From assembly GCA_030603665.1 (NCBI GenBank), contig JAUVXJ010000004.1, forward strand, positions 1 to 64,000: a stretch of DNA of 64,000 nt, given 5' to 3'. This DNA is from Chloroflexota bacterium. Its GTDB lineage: Bacteria > Chloroflexota > Anaerolineae > UBA7937 > B3-Chlor. The first letter of the stretch is position 1. The number at the start of each line of letters is the position of its first letter. Below are positions 17,823 to 25,580 of the stretch, piece after piece. The notes under the pieces are model-generated. The model ran no database searches and was not told the DNA's origin. It worked only from the letters and a program-made list of their open reading frames with translations. The translations under genes were made by a program, and so were the position numbers.

Positions 17823-18707
17823 CTATCGGGGCTCGACCAGTTCCAACACAGGCCGTGGATCTACGCTATGCTTCTCCCAGTCGAAGTCGTCTGCATCAAG
17901 GCCGAGAGCTATCCCCAGGAGTTGGCTGAAGTACAAGACGGGTATGGTCTGATAGCCAGTGTGTCGTCTACCTATCTCTGCCTGCTGGCTGTCGAGGTTG
18001 AACTGGCAAAGGGGGCAGTTCGTAGCTATCAATTGAGCACCGTTCTTCTGTGCCGAGGATAGGATGGAATAGGTCATCTCAGCCGCGGCCTGAGCAGATA
18101 CCACCGCGAGGTAGGATCCGCAGCACTCGCCTTTGTGAGCGTACTCTATCGGTTCTGCCCCCAGGGCCATCAACAGGTCGTCAAGAGCGCGCGGATTCTC
18201 TGGATCATCGTAGGCGACTTCGGATGCGGGCCTGAGCACCATGCAACCATAGTATGCCGCCGCCTTCAACCCGGTCAACGGCCTCTTCACCGTCCGCGCG
18301 ACCTTCTCGAATCCAACTTCGTCCCGCAGAACCTGCAAGAAGTCGAGGACTTGTAGGTCACCCTCGTATTGAGCCTCGATGAAGAGGTTGAGCTTCTGAC
18401 GCTTATCCTCGTCGGTCTGGATGGCGAGATTGGTGCGTCTGAGGACGTTGTAGCAGGTCGTACACGCTACGGCTAGTCGCTCTCCCATCTCGCGCGCCGC
18501 GACCAGGACGCTTGCTGGGCCAGCCAGATCGAGGATGTTATCGGCCAGAAGGGGGAAGGTCGCTCCACAGCAGTTCCACTCAGGCAGCTCGACCAATTCG
18601 ACTCCCAGAGCCTGGGCAGAGGCCCGCAGCGAGGTGTCGAAACCTTTGGCAGTGGTGTTCAGAGTGCAACCAGGGAAGTAAGGGATTCTTAGCTGGGATG
18701 TTTCCAC
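17823..18707 (-). CDS. hdrB: HdrB-type CCG-domain heterodisulfide reductase subunit
   Basis: 294 residues, normal for HdrB. Both CCG motifs are complete: the first uses FPGCTL, NCCGATFP (about 45) and ACTTCYN; the second YYGCMVL, ECCGSYLA (about 197) and NCPLCQFN. In methanogen HdrB these ligate two noncubane [4Fe-4S] clusters that reduce a disulfide. Bacteria lack CoM-S-S-CoB, so the substrate here is another disulfide, or the subunit only relays electrons to the TfrB-like protein. It follows HdrC by 34 bases. Confidence 0.92.
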   Translation of the reverse strand: METSQLRIPYFPGCTLNTTAKGFDTSLRASAQALGVELVELPEWNCCGATFPLLADNILDLAGPASVLVAAREMGERLAVACTTCYNVLRRTNLAIQTDEDKRQKLNLFIEAQYEGDLQVLDFLQVLRDEVGFEKVARTVKRPLTGLKAAAYYGCMVLRPASEVAYDDPENPRALDDLLMALGAEPIEYAHKGECCGSYLAVVSAQAAAEMTYSILSSAQKNGAQLIATNCPLCQFNLDSQQAEIGRRHTGYQTIPVLYFSQLLGIALGLDADDFDWEKHSVDPRPVLELVEPR

Positions 18708-18741
18708 GGGAACCGATCTCTAGCGGTCTGAGGATGCTGCG

Positions 18742-19149
18742 CTAGGCTGTGTACTTGCGGAAGCAGGCTATGAAAGCCTGCTGTGGGATCTCAGCGAGGT
18801 CGCGTGGTGACAAATCGCCAAGATCAATGTAGTCACCCCTTTCCTGAAGAACGATCTCCCGAATAGCTTCCATGATGCGCGAGAGGTCCAAGCCCTTGGG
18901 ACAGCGGGCATAGCAGGTCTGGCAGGCTGCACATAACCAGGGCGTGTCAGAGTTCAGCACCTCTTCTACCAGGCCCAGCTGCAGGAAGCGTATCGCCTGA
19001 CTGGGCAGCATGTCCATGGCGAAGGCCGCCGGGCATCCAGCTGCACACATGCCACATTGATAGCACTTCAGCAGATTCTCGCCGCTGATTTCCTCGATTC
19101 TACGGGTAAGCTCACTAGTCAACGTCTCCGCTGACATCCTAGCTCTCAT
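18742..19149 (-). CDS. hdrC: HdrC-type iron-sulfur subunit
   Basis: 135 residues from the ATG at 19149, which has GAGGT six bases upstream; a GTG at 19164 is possible but less supported. Two classical [4Fe-4S] motifs, CYQCGMCAAGCP (about 29-40) and CAACQTCYARCP (about 73-84), define HdrC. It relays electrons between HdrA and HdrB. It follows the fumarase beta subunit by 22 bases, tying fumarase physically to the Hdr genes. Confidence 0.92.
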   Translation of the reverse strand: MRARMSAETLTSELTRRIEEISGENLLKCYQCGMCAAGCPAAFAMDMLPSQAIRFLQLGLVEEVLNSDTPWLCAACQTCYARCPKGLDLSRIMEAIREIVLQERGDYIDLGDLSPRDLAEIPQQAFIACFRKYTA

Positions 19150-19171
19150 GTTGGACCTCGACACCTCTCAT

Positions 19172-19717
19172 CTATGCCCGCCTGTACCTTTTCTGTCCCG
19201 CCTCATACGCATCGCCACCGTGAATGTCGTTGACTACGACGGCCGGGAAGCCCTGCACTTTCAACCGGCGAAGCGCCTCGGCTCCAAGATCATCATAGGC
19301 GATGACTTTAGCCTCTTTGATGCTCCTGGCGATGAGGACCGCTGCCCCGCCGATGGCAGCAAAGTAGACGGCCTTGTACTTCTGCATGGCCTCTCGTACC
19401 GACGGCGACCGGCCGCCTTTGCCGATCATACCTTTGAGCCCGACTTCCATCAGCCGCGGAGCGTAGGGATCCATCCGGTAGCTGGTGGTTGGCCCGGCTG
19501 ACCCGATGGGTGCATCCGGCTTGGCCGGAGAGGGCCCCATGTAGTAGATGACTTGGCCCTGAGGGTCAAAGGGCAACGGATCGCCCCCTTCCAGGGCCGC
19601 GATCATTCGCTTGTGAGCAGCGTCCCGACCGACGTAGATGATCCCGCTGATGGTCACCCTGTCGCCCGCGTGAAGTTGTTCGATTACATCATCTGTGAGA
19701 GGTGTACTGATTTCCAT
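19172..19717 (-). CDS. Class I fumarate hydratase, beta (C-terminal) subunit
   Basis: 181 residues, the usual size of the separate beta subunit. Family blocks include the start LTDDVIEQLHAGD, SGIIYVGRDAAHKRM (about 24-38), YMGPSPAKP, GSAGPTTSYRMDPY and GMIGKGG (about 95-101). It combines with the alpha subunit to form an iron-sulfur hydratase that interconverts fumarate and malate (or tartrate-type substrates in relatives). The fum pair heads the operon that ends in a fumarate-reductase-type pair, so fumarate is the probable shared metabolite. Confidence 0.92.
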   Translation of the reverse strand: MEISTPLTDDVIEQLHAGDRVTISGIIYVGRDAAHKRMIAALEGGDPLPFDPQGQVIYYMGPSPAKPDAPIGSAGPTTSYRMDPYAPRLMEVGLKGMIGKGGRSPSVREAMQKYKAVYFAAIGGAAVLIARSIKEAKVIAYDDLGAEALRRLKVQGFPAVVVNDIHGGDAYEAGQKRYRRA

Positions 19718-19793
19718 AGCACTCTCGCCATTGACATGAGCGAAGGGATCAGCAAGACTGACCAGCCCGCTTACGCAGGGTCACCGAGATTCT

Positions 19794-20639
19794 CTACAAG
19801 ACTGCCTCTTTGTGCCGGGCACTGTGACACTGGATATTCACCGCGACAGGCAAGCTCGCCATATGACAGGGATGGGTTTCCACATGCACGGCCAGAGAGG
19901 TTACGCTACCACCCAGACCTCCGGGGCCGATGCCTAGCCTGTTCACCCTCGTCAGAATATCTCGCTCCAGCTCGGCCACTTCCGGGTCGGAGCTGCGCTC
20001 GCCTAGTTCTCTAAGAAGGGAATGCTTGGCCAGCCACATCGCTCTCTCCGCCGTACCCCCCACCCCGACGCCGACGACGGTGGGGGGACACGGGTTGGCT
20101 CCAGCCTTCTCGACGGTCTGCACCACGAAGTCGGCGACACCCTCTCGCCCATCAGCCGGAGTGAGCATAGCCAGAGAGCTCATGTTCTCACTACCGCCAC
20201 CTTTGGGCACCACTTTGAGCGTCAGCCTATCTCCTGCGACGACTTCGCAGTGTATCACGGCAGGAGTATTGTCGGTGGTGTTGGTCCGCGCCGAGAAGGG
20301 TTTGTCAACCACGGACTTGCGGAGATAGCCCTCCTCGTACCCCTGTCGTACGCCCTCCTCGATGGCTTGATAGAGATCCCCACCTATGATATTCAGATCC
20401 TGCCCCAATTCTACGAAGACCACCGTCAGTCCCGTATCCTGGCAGAGGGGCATTCTCTCATCGCGAGCCATGCTGGCATTCTGCAGGAGCTGATCCAGAA
20501 CTTCGCGACCCACGGGCGATACCTCGGCGTCCCTTGCCCTGCGCAGAGCCGTGATCACATCATCGCCCAGGTAGTAGTTGGCCTCGATGCAGAGGCGAGC
20601 GACAGTCTGGGTAATCTCGTCACAAGGAATCTCTCGCAC
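19794..20639 (-). CDS. Class I fumarate hydratase, alpha (N-terminal) subunit
   Basis: 281 residues from the GTG at 20639. The typical N-terminus VREIPCDEITQ begins here, and an A-A-G-G-G-A-G ribosome site lies five bases upstream. Longer frames starting at 20708 or 20717 would begin at or upstream of the promoter's -10 hexamer, so they cannot be translated from that transcript. [4Fe-4S] ligand blocks are PLCQDTG, PCPPTVVGVGVGG and the C-terminal H-P-C-H-M. It is the first gene of the fum-hdr-tfr operon and is 76 bases upstream of the beta subunit. Confidence 0.9.
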   Translation of the reverse strand: MREIPCDEITQTVARLCIEANYYLGDDVITALRRARDAEVSPVGREVLDQLLQNASMARDERMPLCQDTGLTVVFVELGQDLNIIGGDLYQAIEEGVRQGYEEGYLRKSVVDKPFSARTNTTDNTPAVIHCEVVAGDRLTLKVVPKGGGSENMSSLAMLTPADGREGVADFVVQTVEKAGANPCPPTVVGVGVGGTAERAMWLAKHSLLRELGERSSDPEVAELERDILTRVNRLGIGPGGLGGSVTSLAVHVETHPCHMASLPVAVNIQCHSARHKEAVL

Positions 20640-20706
20640 GCGGGCTCCCTTCACAGGCACTCGGGGATCACTCGCAATTGGGACAATCGGTCGATGGTTC
20701 GTTGTC

Positions 20707-20734
20707 ATTATAGCCATCAGCAGCCTTGAGTCAA
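20707..20734 (-). promoter_or_regulatory. Promoter of the fum-hdr-tfr operon
   Basis: The minus strand shows TTGACT (20729-20734) and a perfect TATAAT (20707-20712) with a 16-base spacer. Transcription would begin near 20700, giving a leader of about 60 bases to the GTG start at 20639. The divergent tetR promoter is about 190 bases away. Confidence 0.7.
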
Positions 20735-20897
20735 GCTCGGTTCATCCGGTCAGTGCGGGCTGATTCTCCTCTAGGCCGCGCCAACTCACGCGGGATATGG
20801 CGCATCTCAAGTGACAGCGCTAACCAGCTGCACGGAGCAGGCTTGCTGGTGGAGACCACCATCCGCGGCCAAAACAACGTGTCCAGCCAAATTGTAA

Positions 20898-20926
20898 TTG
20901 ACAACCTTCACGGAGTATGCTAGCAT
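20898..20926 (+). promoter_or_regulatory. Promoter of the tetR gene
   Basis: A perfect TTGACA (20898-20903) is followed after 17 bases by TAGCAT (20921-20926). The transcript would start at or inside the palindromic operator at 20930-20947, so a bound repressor would block it. This suggests autoregulation. Confidence 0.6.
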
Positions 20927-20929
20927 TTA

Positions 20930-20947
20930 AGACCGACCGGTCTGTCT
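20930..20947 (+). promoter_or_regulatory. TetR-type operator palindrome
   Basis: AGACCGACCGGTCTGTCT is an 18-base inverted repeat matching its reverse complement at 16 positions, centred on ACCGGT. A GACCGACCGGTC-like core is typical of operators of TetR regulators of fatty-acid or acyl-CoA genes. It lies just downstream of the tetR -10 element and 25 bases before the tetR start. Confidence 0.7.
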
Positions 20948-20972
20948 GTCAGCCACATCGGGGGCGGGTACG

Positions 20973-21557
20973 ATGAATCTGAGAGAGAGAATCATCCACG
21001 AATCCTTGAGGCTGTTTTCCTTGAAAGGGTTCCTAAGCACGTCCATAGACGATATTCTGCAGGCCACGGATGCCTCAAAAGGCGGGTTCTACAATCACTT
21101 CCCCAGCAAAGATGCCCTGTTCTTCGAGGTCCTCGATGAGGCCCGACGGGTTTGGCGAGAGAGGTGTCTGTCGGGTCTGGATGAGATTGAGAGCCCGGTT
21201 GGAAAGGTCGTAAAGCTCTTGGAGAACTACAGAGATCGGTATCTGAAGGACAGCGAGTACCTACCTGGGGGCTGCATCTTCGTTACCTTCTCCGTCGAGT
21301 TGGACGACCAGCGCCCGCAGTTGTGCAAGGAGGTCAACGCAGGGTTCATGGGCCTCAAGAGAATGATTCGGAGGCTCTTGGATGGGGCCAAGGAATCGGG
21401 TGAGTTGAGTGCCAGTGCGAACACCAGCGCCATCACAGAGATGCTGCTTGCCGGCATGCTTGGTGCCTCTGTGATCTATGGAGTCAACAAATCGACCAGT
21501 AGTCTGGATAAGTCGATTGACAGTTTGATCGAATTCCTCCAGGCGCTGAAGCGATAG
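20973..21557 (+). CDS. TetR/AcrR family transcriptional regulator
   Basis: 194 residues. The N-terminal helix-turn-helix is clear: RERIIHESLRLFSLKGF, STSIDDILQATDASKGGFYNHFPSKDALF (about 5-52). The ligand-binding C-terminal domain contains LPGGCIFVTFSVE, common in the YxaF/LmrA-like branch. It is divergent from the fum-hdr operon and upstream of the acyl-CoA dehydrogenase and ETF genes, so either could be its target; an acyl-CoA or related ligand is plausible. A palindromic operator lies in its own promoter. Confidence 0.9.
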   Translation: MNLRERIIHESLRLFSLKGFLSTSIDDILQATDASKGGFYNHFPSKDALFFEVLDEARRVWRERCLSGLDEIESPVGKVVKLLENYRDRYLKDSEYLPGGCIFVTFSVELDDQRPQLCKEVNAGFMGLKRMIRRLLDGAKESGELSASANTSAITEMLLAGMLGASVIYGVNKSTSSLDKSIDSLIEFLQALKR

Positions 21558-22293
21558 ATTCGGATAGGCTGTCCGACGTGGGAACGGCACACGCTGAGGG
21601 CCACTCTCAGGTTGGGTCGGGCCGATTCACAGCCGTCGAATCGGGGCATGCGGTGCAGCTCGAGCACGCCATGTGAGGCTGGGCTGACTTCCACGAGTGG
21701 GAAGTGGGGAAAAGCACGATGGACTGGATTCGGACTGGGCCACGCCCAGACTGCCCACGGAGTGCTGCGGATTCCGGGAGGCAACGAGGTTTCCAGGAGG
21801 CTGACGGCGCGGCGGGGAATGCTGCTGCTGAACAGAATCGCATATACTGATACCGTCAGCAAGAGCCAGCCCATCCCCTACAGGAGGTGCAACCGCCAAG
21901 CCAATCAGAGCGCCAACTTGTTCCGGAATGGATTGGAGGGTCAACAACACTGACCGGGTCTCCACTTGCGCCGCGAACCGTATCGAGTTCCTGAACCCAG
22001 TGTTGACATGAAATGAGCGGCGGCGATCCGGTGGATGCACCACACCGACGACCAGAACGGCATCCTCAGCAATGTGGCAGGAGTGAAACAAGCTCGACCC
22101 AAAGATGGCGATCTCACAGTCGGCACAGCAGTAGGGATTCTGCGGGTCTGGCGGGCGACCGGCGTCAGATGGGGCCGTGAGGGCCGCAACAAGCGACTCA
22201 TGCCCGAGCTTGTGACCACTCCCTTTCGCGTCTAGTCGGAGGCGTGGATGCGCATTTGGAGCAGCAGATGATTGGAATCCAAGGAGGCAAGAA
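21558..22293. other. 736-base region without a confident gene
   Basis: No reading frame on either strand resembles a known protein. A minus-strand frame is open from inside the acyl-CoA dehydrogenase gene down to about 21627, but its starts all lie within that gene and its composition is unlike neighbouring genes. The only functional site I can support is the ribosome site AAGGAGG (22281-22287) for the next gene. Confidence 0.5.
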
Positions 22294-23430
22294 GTGATAG
22301 ACTTGATGTTCACCGAAGAGCAGGAGATGTTCAGGAAAGCGGCTCGCGAGTTCGCGGAGACCAGCGTCGCTCCCCACGTTGCGAAGATGGAAGAGACAGG
22401 GAGGATGAGCGACGAACTCATTAGAGCTCTGGGTGAGGCTGAGATGATGGCATTGACCATTCCAGAAGAGTATGATGGTCTTGGCTTAGGCTACACCGCA
22501 CGCCTCATCGCTTTGGAAGAAATCGGCAGAGTCTCTGCTGCCACGGCCCTGACCCTCCAGGTTTTTGCCCTCGGCGTCGCGCCGATCACAATGTTTGGCG
22601 ACGAGGAGCAGAAGAAGAAGTACCTGCCCGGACTGGCAAAGGGCGAACGTCTGGCCACTGTGGGCGTAACCGAAGCGACGGGAGGCTCTGATCCCAAGAG
22701 CATTCGTACATCCTACAGGAAGGTCGGTGGCGATTATGTTCTCACGGGCCGCAAGTGTTTCATCACCAATTCCCATATCGCCGATACGATTACCATCCTG
22801 GCCAGAGGCGAGGAGAATCCCGACCTCTTCACATGTTTCATTGTGGAGAGCGGGGTGGAGGGATTCAAGCCCGCGCATGAAGAGCACAAGATGGGGATGC
22901 GCGGCTGCAATACCGGCTGGCTGGTGTTGGAGGACTGCCGCATTCCCGGTGAGAACCTGCTGGGGGAGGAAGGCAGGGGTCTGAGGATTGCCATGTCGGC
23001 CATTGGTGAGGTTGGCAGAGCCGGCATGGTCGGCTGCGCCTTGGGACTGCACACAGCGTGTCTGGAAGCATCGGTCAAGTTCGCAAAGGAGCGGATTCTC
23101 TACGGAGAACCGATCAGCAATCTGCAGATGATTCAGAACAAGCTGGCGGAAATGAAGATCGATCTGGAAGCAGGCCGACTACTGGGCTATCGAGCCACAT
23201 CTATGCAGGACAAAGGCATGCGGGCCAGCAATGAGCTCGCGGCGGCCAAGTACTTCACGACGGAGGCAGCGCAGAAAGCTGCAAAGATGGCCGTGGACAT
23301 ACATGGTGCCTACGGGTGCATGGAGGAATACCCGGTCAGCCGCTATCTGCGCGATTCCTTCCTTGTAGGGGCGTCCGCAGGTACGTCTGATATCATGAAG
23401 GTCATTGTTGCCCGTTGGGCGCTTGAGTAG
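22294..23430 (+). CDS. Acyl-CoA dehydrogenase with a replaced catalytic-base position
   Basis: 378 residues, full length. Family blocks: FTEEQEMFRKAAREFAE, TEATGGSDP (about 129), RKCFITNS (about 153), AKERILYGEPI (about 265) and HGAYGCMEEYPVSRYLRD (about 335). FAD-dependent alpha,beta-oxidation of an acyl-CoA with electrons to ETF is expected. In short-chain enzymes the catalytic Glu sits in I-Y-E-G-T; here the stretch reads A-S-A-G-T-S-D, with Ala at about 362. The GTG start is supported by AAGGAGG six bases upstream. It lies ahead of etfB and etfA, its likely acceptor. Confidence 0.9.
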   Translation: MIDLMFTEEQEMFRKAAREFAETSVAPHVAKMEETGRMSDELIRALGEAEMMALTIPEEYDGLGLGYTARLIALEEIGRVSAATALTLQVFALGVAPITMFGDEEQKKKYLPGLAKGERLATVGVTEATGGSDPKSIRTSYRKVGGDYVLTGRKCFITNSHIADTITILARGEENPDLFTCFIVESGVEGFKPAHEEHKMGMRGCNTGWLVLEDCRIPGENLLGEEGRGLRIAMSAIGEVGRAGMVGCALGLHTACLEASVKFAKERILYGEPISNLQMIQNKLAEMKIDLEAGRLLGYRATSMQDKGMRASNELAAAKYFTTEAAQKAAKMAVDIHGAYGCMEEYPVSRYLRDSFLVGASAGTSDIMKVIVARWALE

Positions 23431-23561
23431 AGCGCCATGAGTTTGAAAGAGGTAACTCTCTAAGGATCTCGCGCCCGGGGCACATTGTCATGCCCATCAC
23501 ACCAACTGGTGACGATGAGGCCCAGCCTGGGAAGTAGATTACGTCCCGGCGTTGAGGTAGG

Positions 23562-24377
23562 ATGGTCAGAATGCTCAGGATTGCCGTATGCGTGAAAGCG
23601 GTGCCCGACCCCAAAGAGGCGACCAGAATCAAGATAGATCCCGTCACCAGGACCCTCCTGCGGCGCGACGTTCCCTTGGTCACCAACCACCTGGATAGGA
23701 ACGCAGTCGAGGCAGCGGTCCAACTCAAAGAAGAGCTTGACGCGCACGTCGCCGTCATCAGCATGGGCCCTCCCCCGGCGGAGACCATTGTCAGAGAGTG
23801 CTTAGCTCTTGGTGCTGACGAGGGGATTCTACTCTGCGATCAGGCTTTCGGCGGTGCTGATGCTTTTGCTACTGCATACTCCTTGGCCAAGGGCATTGAG
23901 AAGATGGGCGGATTCGACCTCGTGCTTTGCGGAATGGCCAGCAGCGACAGTGGCACGGAGTGGGTAGGACCGAAGATTGGAGCCCTCCTAGGGATACCGG
24001 TCGTCACAGCGGTGAGGGAGATCGTCGAACGTGACGGACGGTCGTGGAAGGTGAAGGCCAGTCTGGAGAACGGATATCGCCTAGTCCGAGTGCGACTCCC
24101 GGCGCTCCTGACGGTGACCCGAGAGCTCAACACCCCACGAGCACTCAGCTTCTCAGGGATAGTAAGCGCCAGAAAGAAGGAGATCACCGAGTGGGGGATC
24201 AATGACCTGGGTGTACAGGAAGAGGCTGTGGGTCTAAGAGGATCGCCAACCATCACTGCAAACCTCACGATCATGAACGGCAAAGACAGCAAACGAGCCG
24301 TGGAAATGATCACTGGCACAAGAGAAGAAGCCGCCGAACGGTTGGTCGAAAAGCTGGCTGCTGCAGGGATGCTATAG
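23562..24377 (+). CDS. etfB: Electron transfer flavoprotein beta subunit
   Basis: 271 residues. The N-terminus LRIAVCVKAVPDPK and the central GPKIGALLGIP and ALLTVTRELNTPR blocks are diagnostic of EtfB. It binds AMP or a second FAD and pairs with EtfA to accept electrons from the acyl-CoA dehydrogenase encoded 131 bases upstream. Whether this ETF bifurcates electrons cannot be decided here. A second in-frame ATG at 23571 is an alternative start; GAGG at 23554 is closer to the first. Confidence 0.93.
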   Translation: MVRMLRIAVCVKAVPDPKEATRIKIDPVTRTLLRRDVPLVTNHLDRNAVEAAVQLKEELDAHVAVISMGPPPAETIVRECLALGADEGILLCDQAFGGADAFATAYSLAKGIEKMGGFDLVLCGMASSDSGTEWVGPKIGALLGIPVVTAVREIVERDGRSWKVKASLENGYRLVRVRLPALLTVTRELNTPRALSFSGIVSARKKEITEWGINDLGVQEEAVGLRGSPTITANLTIMNGKDSKRAVEMITGTREEAAERLVEKLAAAGML

Positions 24378-25429
24378 TGCCGATGCACGACAACATGGGA
24401 GCGAGATGCGGCGCCGTATGGGTCATCGCTGAGCAAACAGACGGTCGGATCCGGACCGGATCACTACAGCTTGTTGGCCACGCGCGCAAACTGGCCAACC
24501 AACTGGGAACTTGCCTGGAGGTCGTTCTCTTAGGAGGCAATCTGGTTGGAGTGATCCAGCCATTGTTTGCAGCTGGCGCCGACAGGGTCTATCTGGGGAA
24601 CGACCCCGACCTGGCCCTCTATCAACCGGAGATCTACACCGAGATGGTCGTCAAGCTTGCCACAGAGCAGGAGCCGGAAATCATGCTAGTCGGCTCAACG
24701 TCCATGGGGAGGGAGTTGGCGCCGCTGGTAGCAGCGAGACTGCAAACCGGACTGACGGCTCATTGCATAGATCTGGTACTCGACGAGAACGGAATTCTGG
24801 AGCAGAGAGTTCCTGCGTATGGCGGACTCGTCTCGATCACTTGTCCGGACAGACGTCCTCAGATGGCCACGGTGGCGAGAGGGGTATTCCCTATGCCTCA
24901 GCTCGATGAGGACAGCACAGGAGAGGTCGTCCCGCTCGATGTGCCGGATGAAGTCCCTGGCCGGGTCCAGACATTGGAGGTCATCCGTGAGGAGCCGGAA
25001 GGTGTACCTCTTGAAATTGCCTCTGTCATTGTTGCTGGCGGTGCTGGTGCAGGAGATCTCGACGGGTGGTGCAAGATAGCCGATCTAGCAAAGGTGCTCA
25101 ACGCCGCACTGGGCTCCACACGGCCAGCCGTTGATGAAGGCTGGATCGGGCTGGAGACCATGATCGGGCAGAGCGGCAAGGTGGTGAGCCCGGAACTGTA
25201 CATCGGGGTCGGTCTGTCGGGCGAGATGCAGCACATGGTAGGCATCACCGGTGCCAAGGTCATGGTAGCGATAAACAGCGACGCGAAATCACCAGTGTTT
25301 GAGCAGGTCGACTATGGCGTCGTCGATGATTGCAGGAAGTTTGTTCCGGTGCTTGTTGAGAAGATCAAGGAGCATCGGGAGAGGGCGCTCTCTCGCTCAT
25401 CGCGAAGCCACGGACCAACCAGTATCTGA
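24377..25429 (+). CDS. etfA: Electron transfer flavoprotein alpha subunit
   Basis: 350 residues. The C-terminal FAD domain contains the EtfA signature from GQSGKVVSPELYIGVG to GEMQHMVGI (about 256-292), followed by INSDAKSPVFEQVDYGVV. The N-terminal domain resembles other EtfA proteins (AEQTDGRI, VVLLGGN). Its GTG shares one base with the etfB stop; an ATG two codons later is possible. It forms the ETF heterodimer for the upstream dehydrogenase. Confidence 0.93.
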   Translation: MPMHDNMGARCGAVWVIAEQTDGRIRTGSLQLVGHARKLANQLGTCLEVVLLGGNLVGVIQPLFAAGADRVYLGNDPDLALYQPEIYTEMVVKLATEQEPEIMLVGSTSMGRELAPLVAARLQTGLTAHCIDLVLDENGILEQRVPAYGGLVSITCPDRRPQMATVARGVFPMPQLDEDSTGEVVPLDVPDEVPGRVQTLEVIREEPEGVPLEIASVIVAGGAGAGDLDGWCKIADLAKVLNAALGSTRPAVDEGWIGLETMIGQSGKVVSPELYIGVGLSGEMQHMVGITGAKVMVAINSDAKSPVFEQVDYGVVDDCRKFVPVLVEKIKEHRERALSRSSRSHGPTSI

Positions 25430-25439
25430 GAGGGGACCA

Positions 25440-25565
25440 AGCCTACCAGCATTGAATGAAGTCGAACAGGCATTGAGTACCTATGTGCGGCCTCTCACTT
25501 TCCCTCTGGCGATCAAGATGCTGAGGTCGGAGAACGAGATCCCTGACAGGACCTGTCGGCCATAG
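25440..25565 (+). pseudogene. Truncated DUF169-family gene fragment
   Basis: Between etfA and the mutase gene one frame reads LNEVEQALSTYVRPLTFPLAIKM and then SENEIPDRTCRP before a stop at 25563 (shown here as separate segments). This matches the N-terminal about 40 residues of DUF169 proteins (a conserved T-Y/F-P-V-A-V-K-M pattern followed by P-x-x-x-x-R-P). Full-length family members exceed 200 residues, so this is a remnant. A TTG at 25452 could start a short peptide, but no function is expected. Confidence 0.6.
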
Positions 25566-25580
25566 TCGAAGGACCGAGGA

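Noticed and set aside
21627..22460. Minus-strand frame of 277 residues as a gene
   Set aside because: All start codons lie inside the acyl-CoA dehydrogenase gene on the other strand and no family resemblance is seen.
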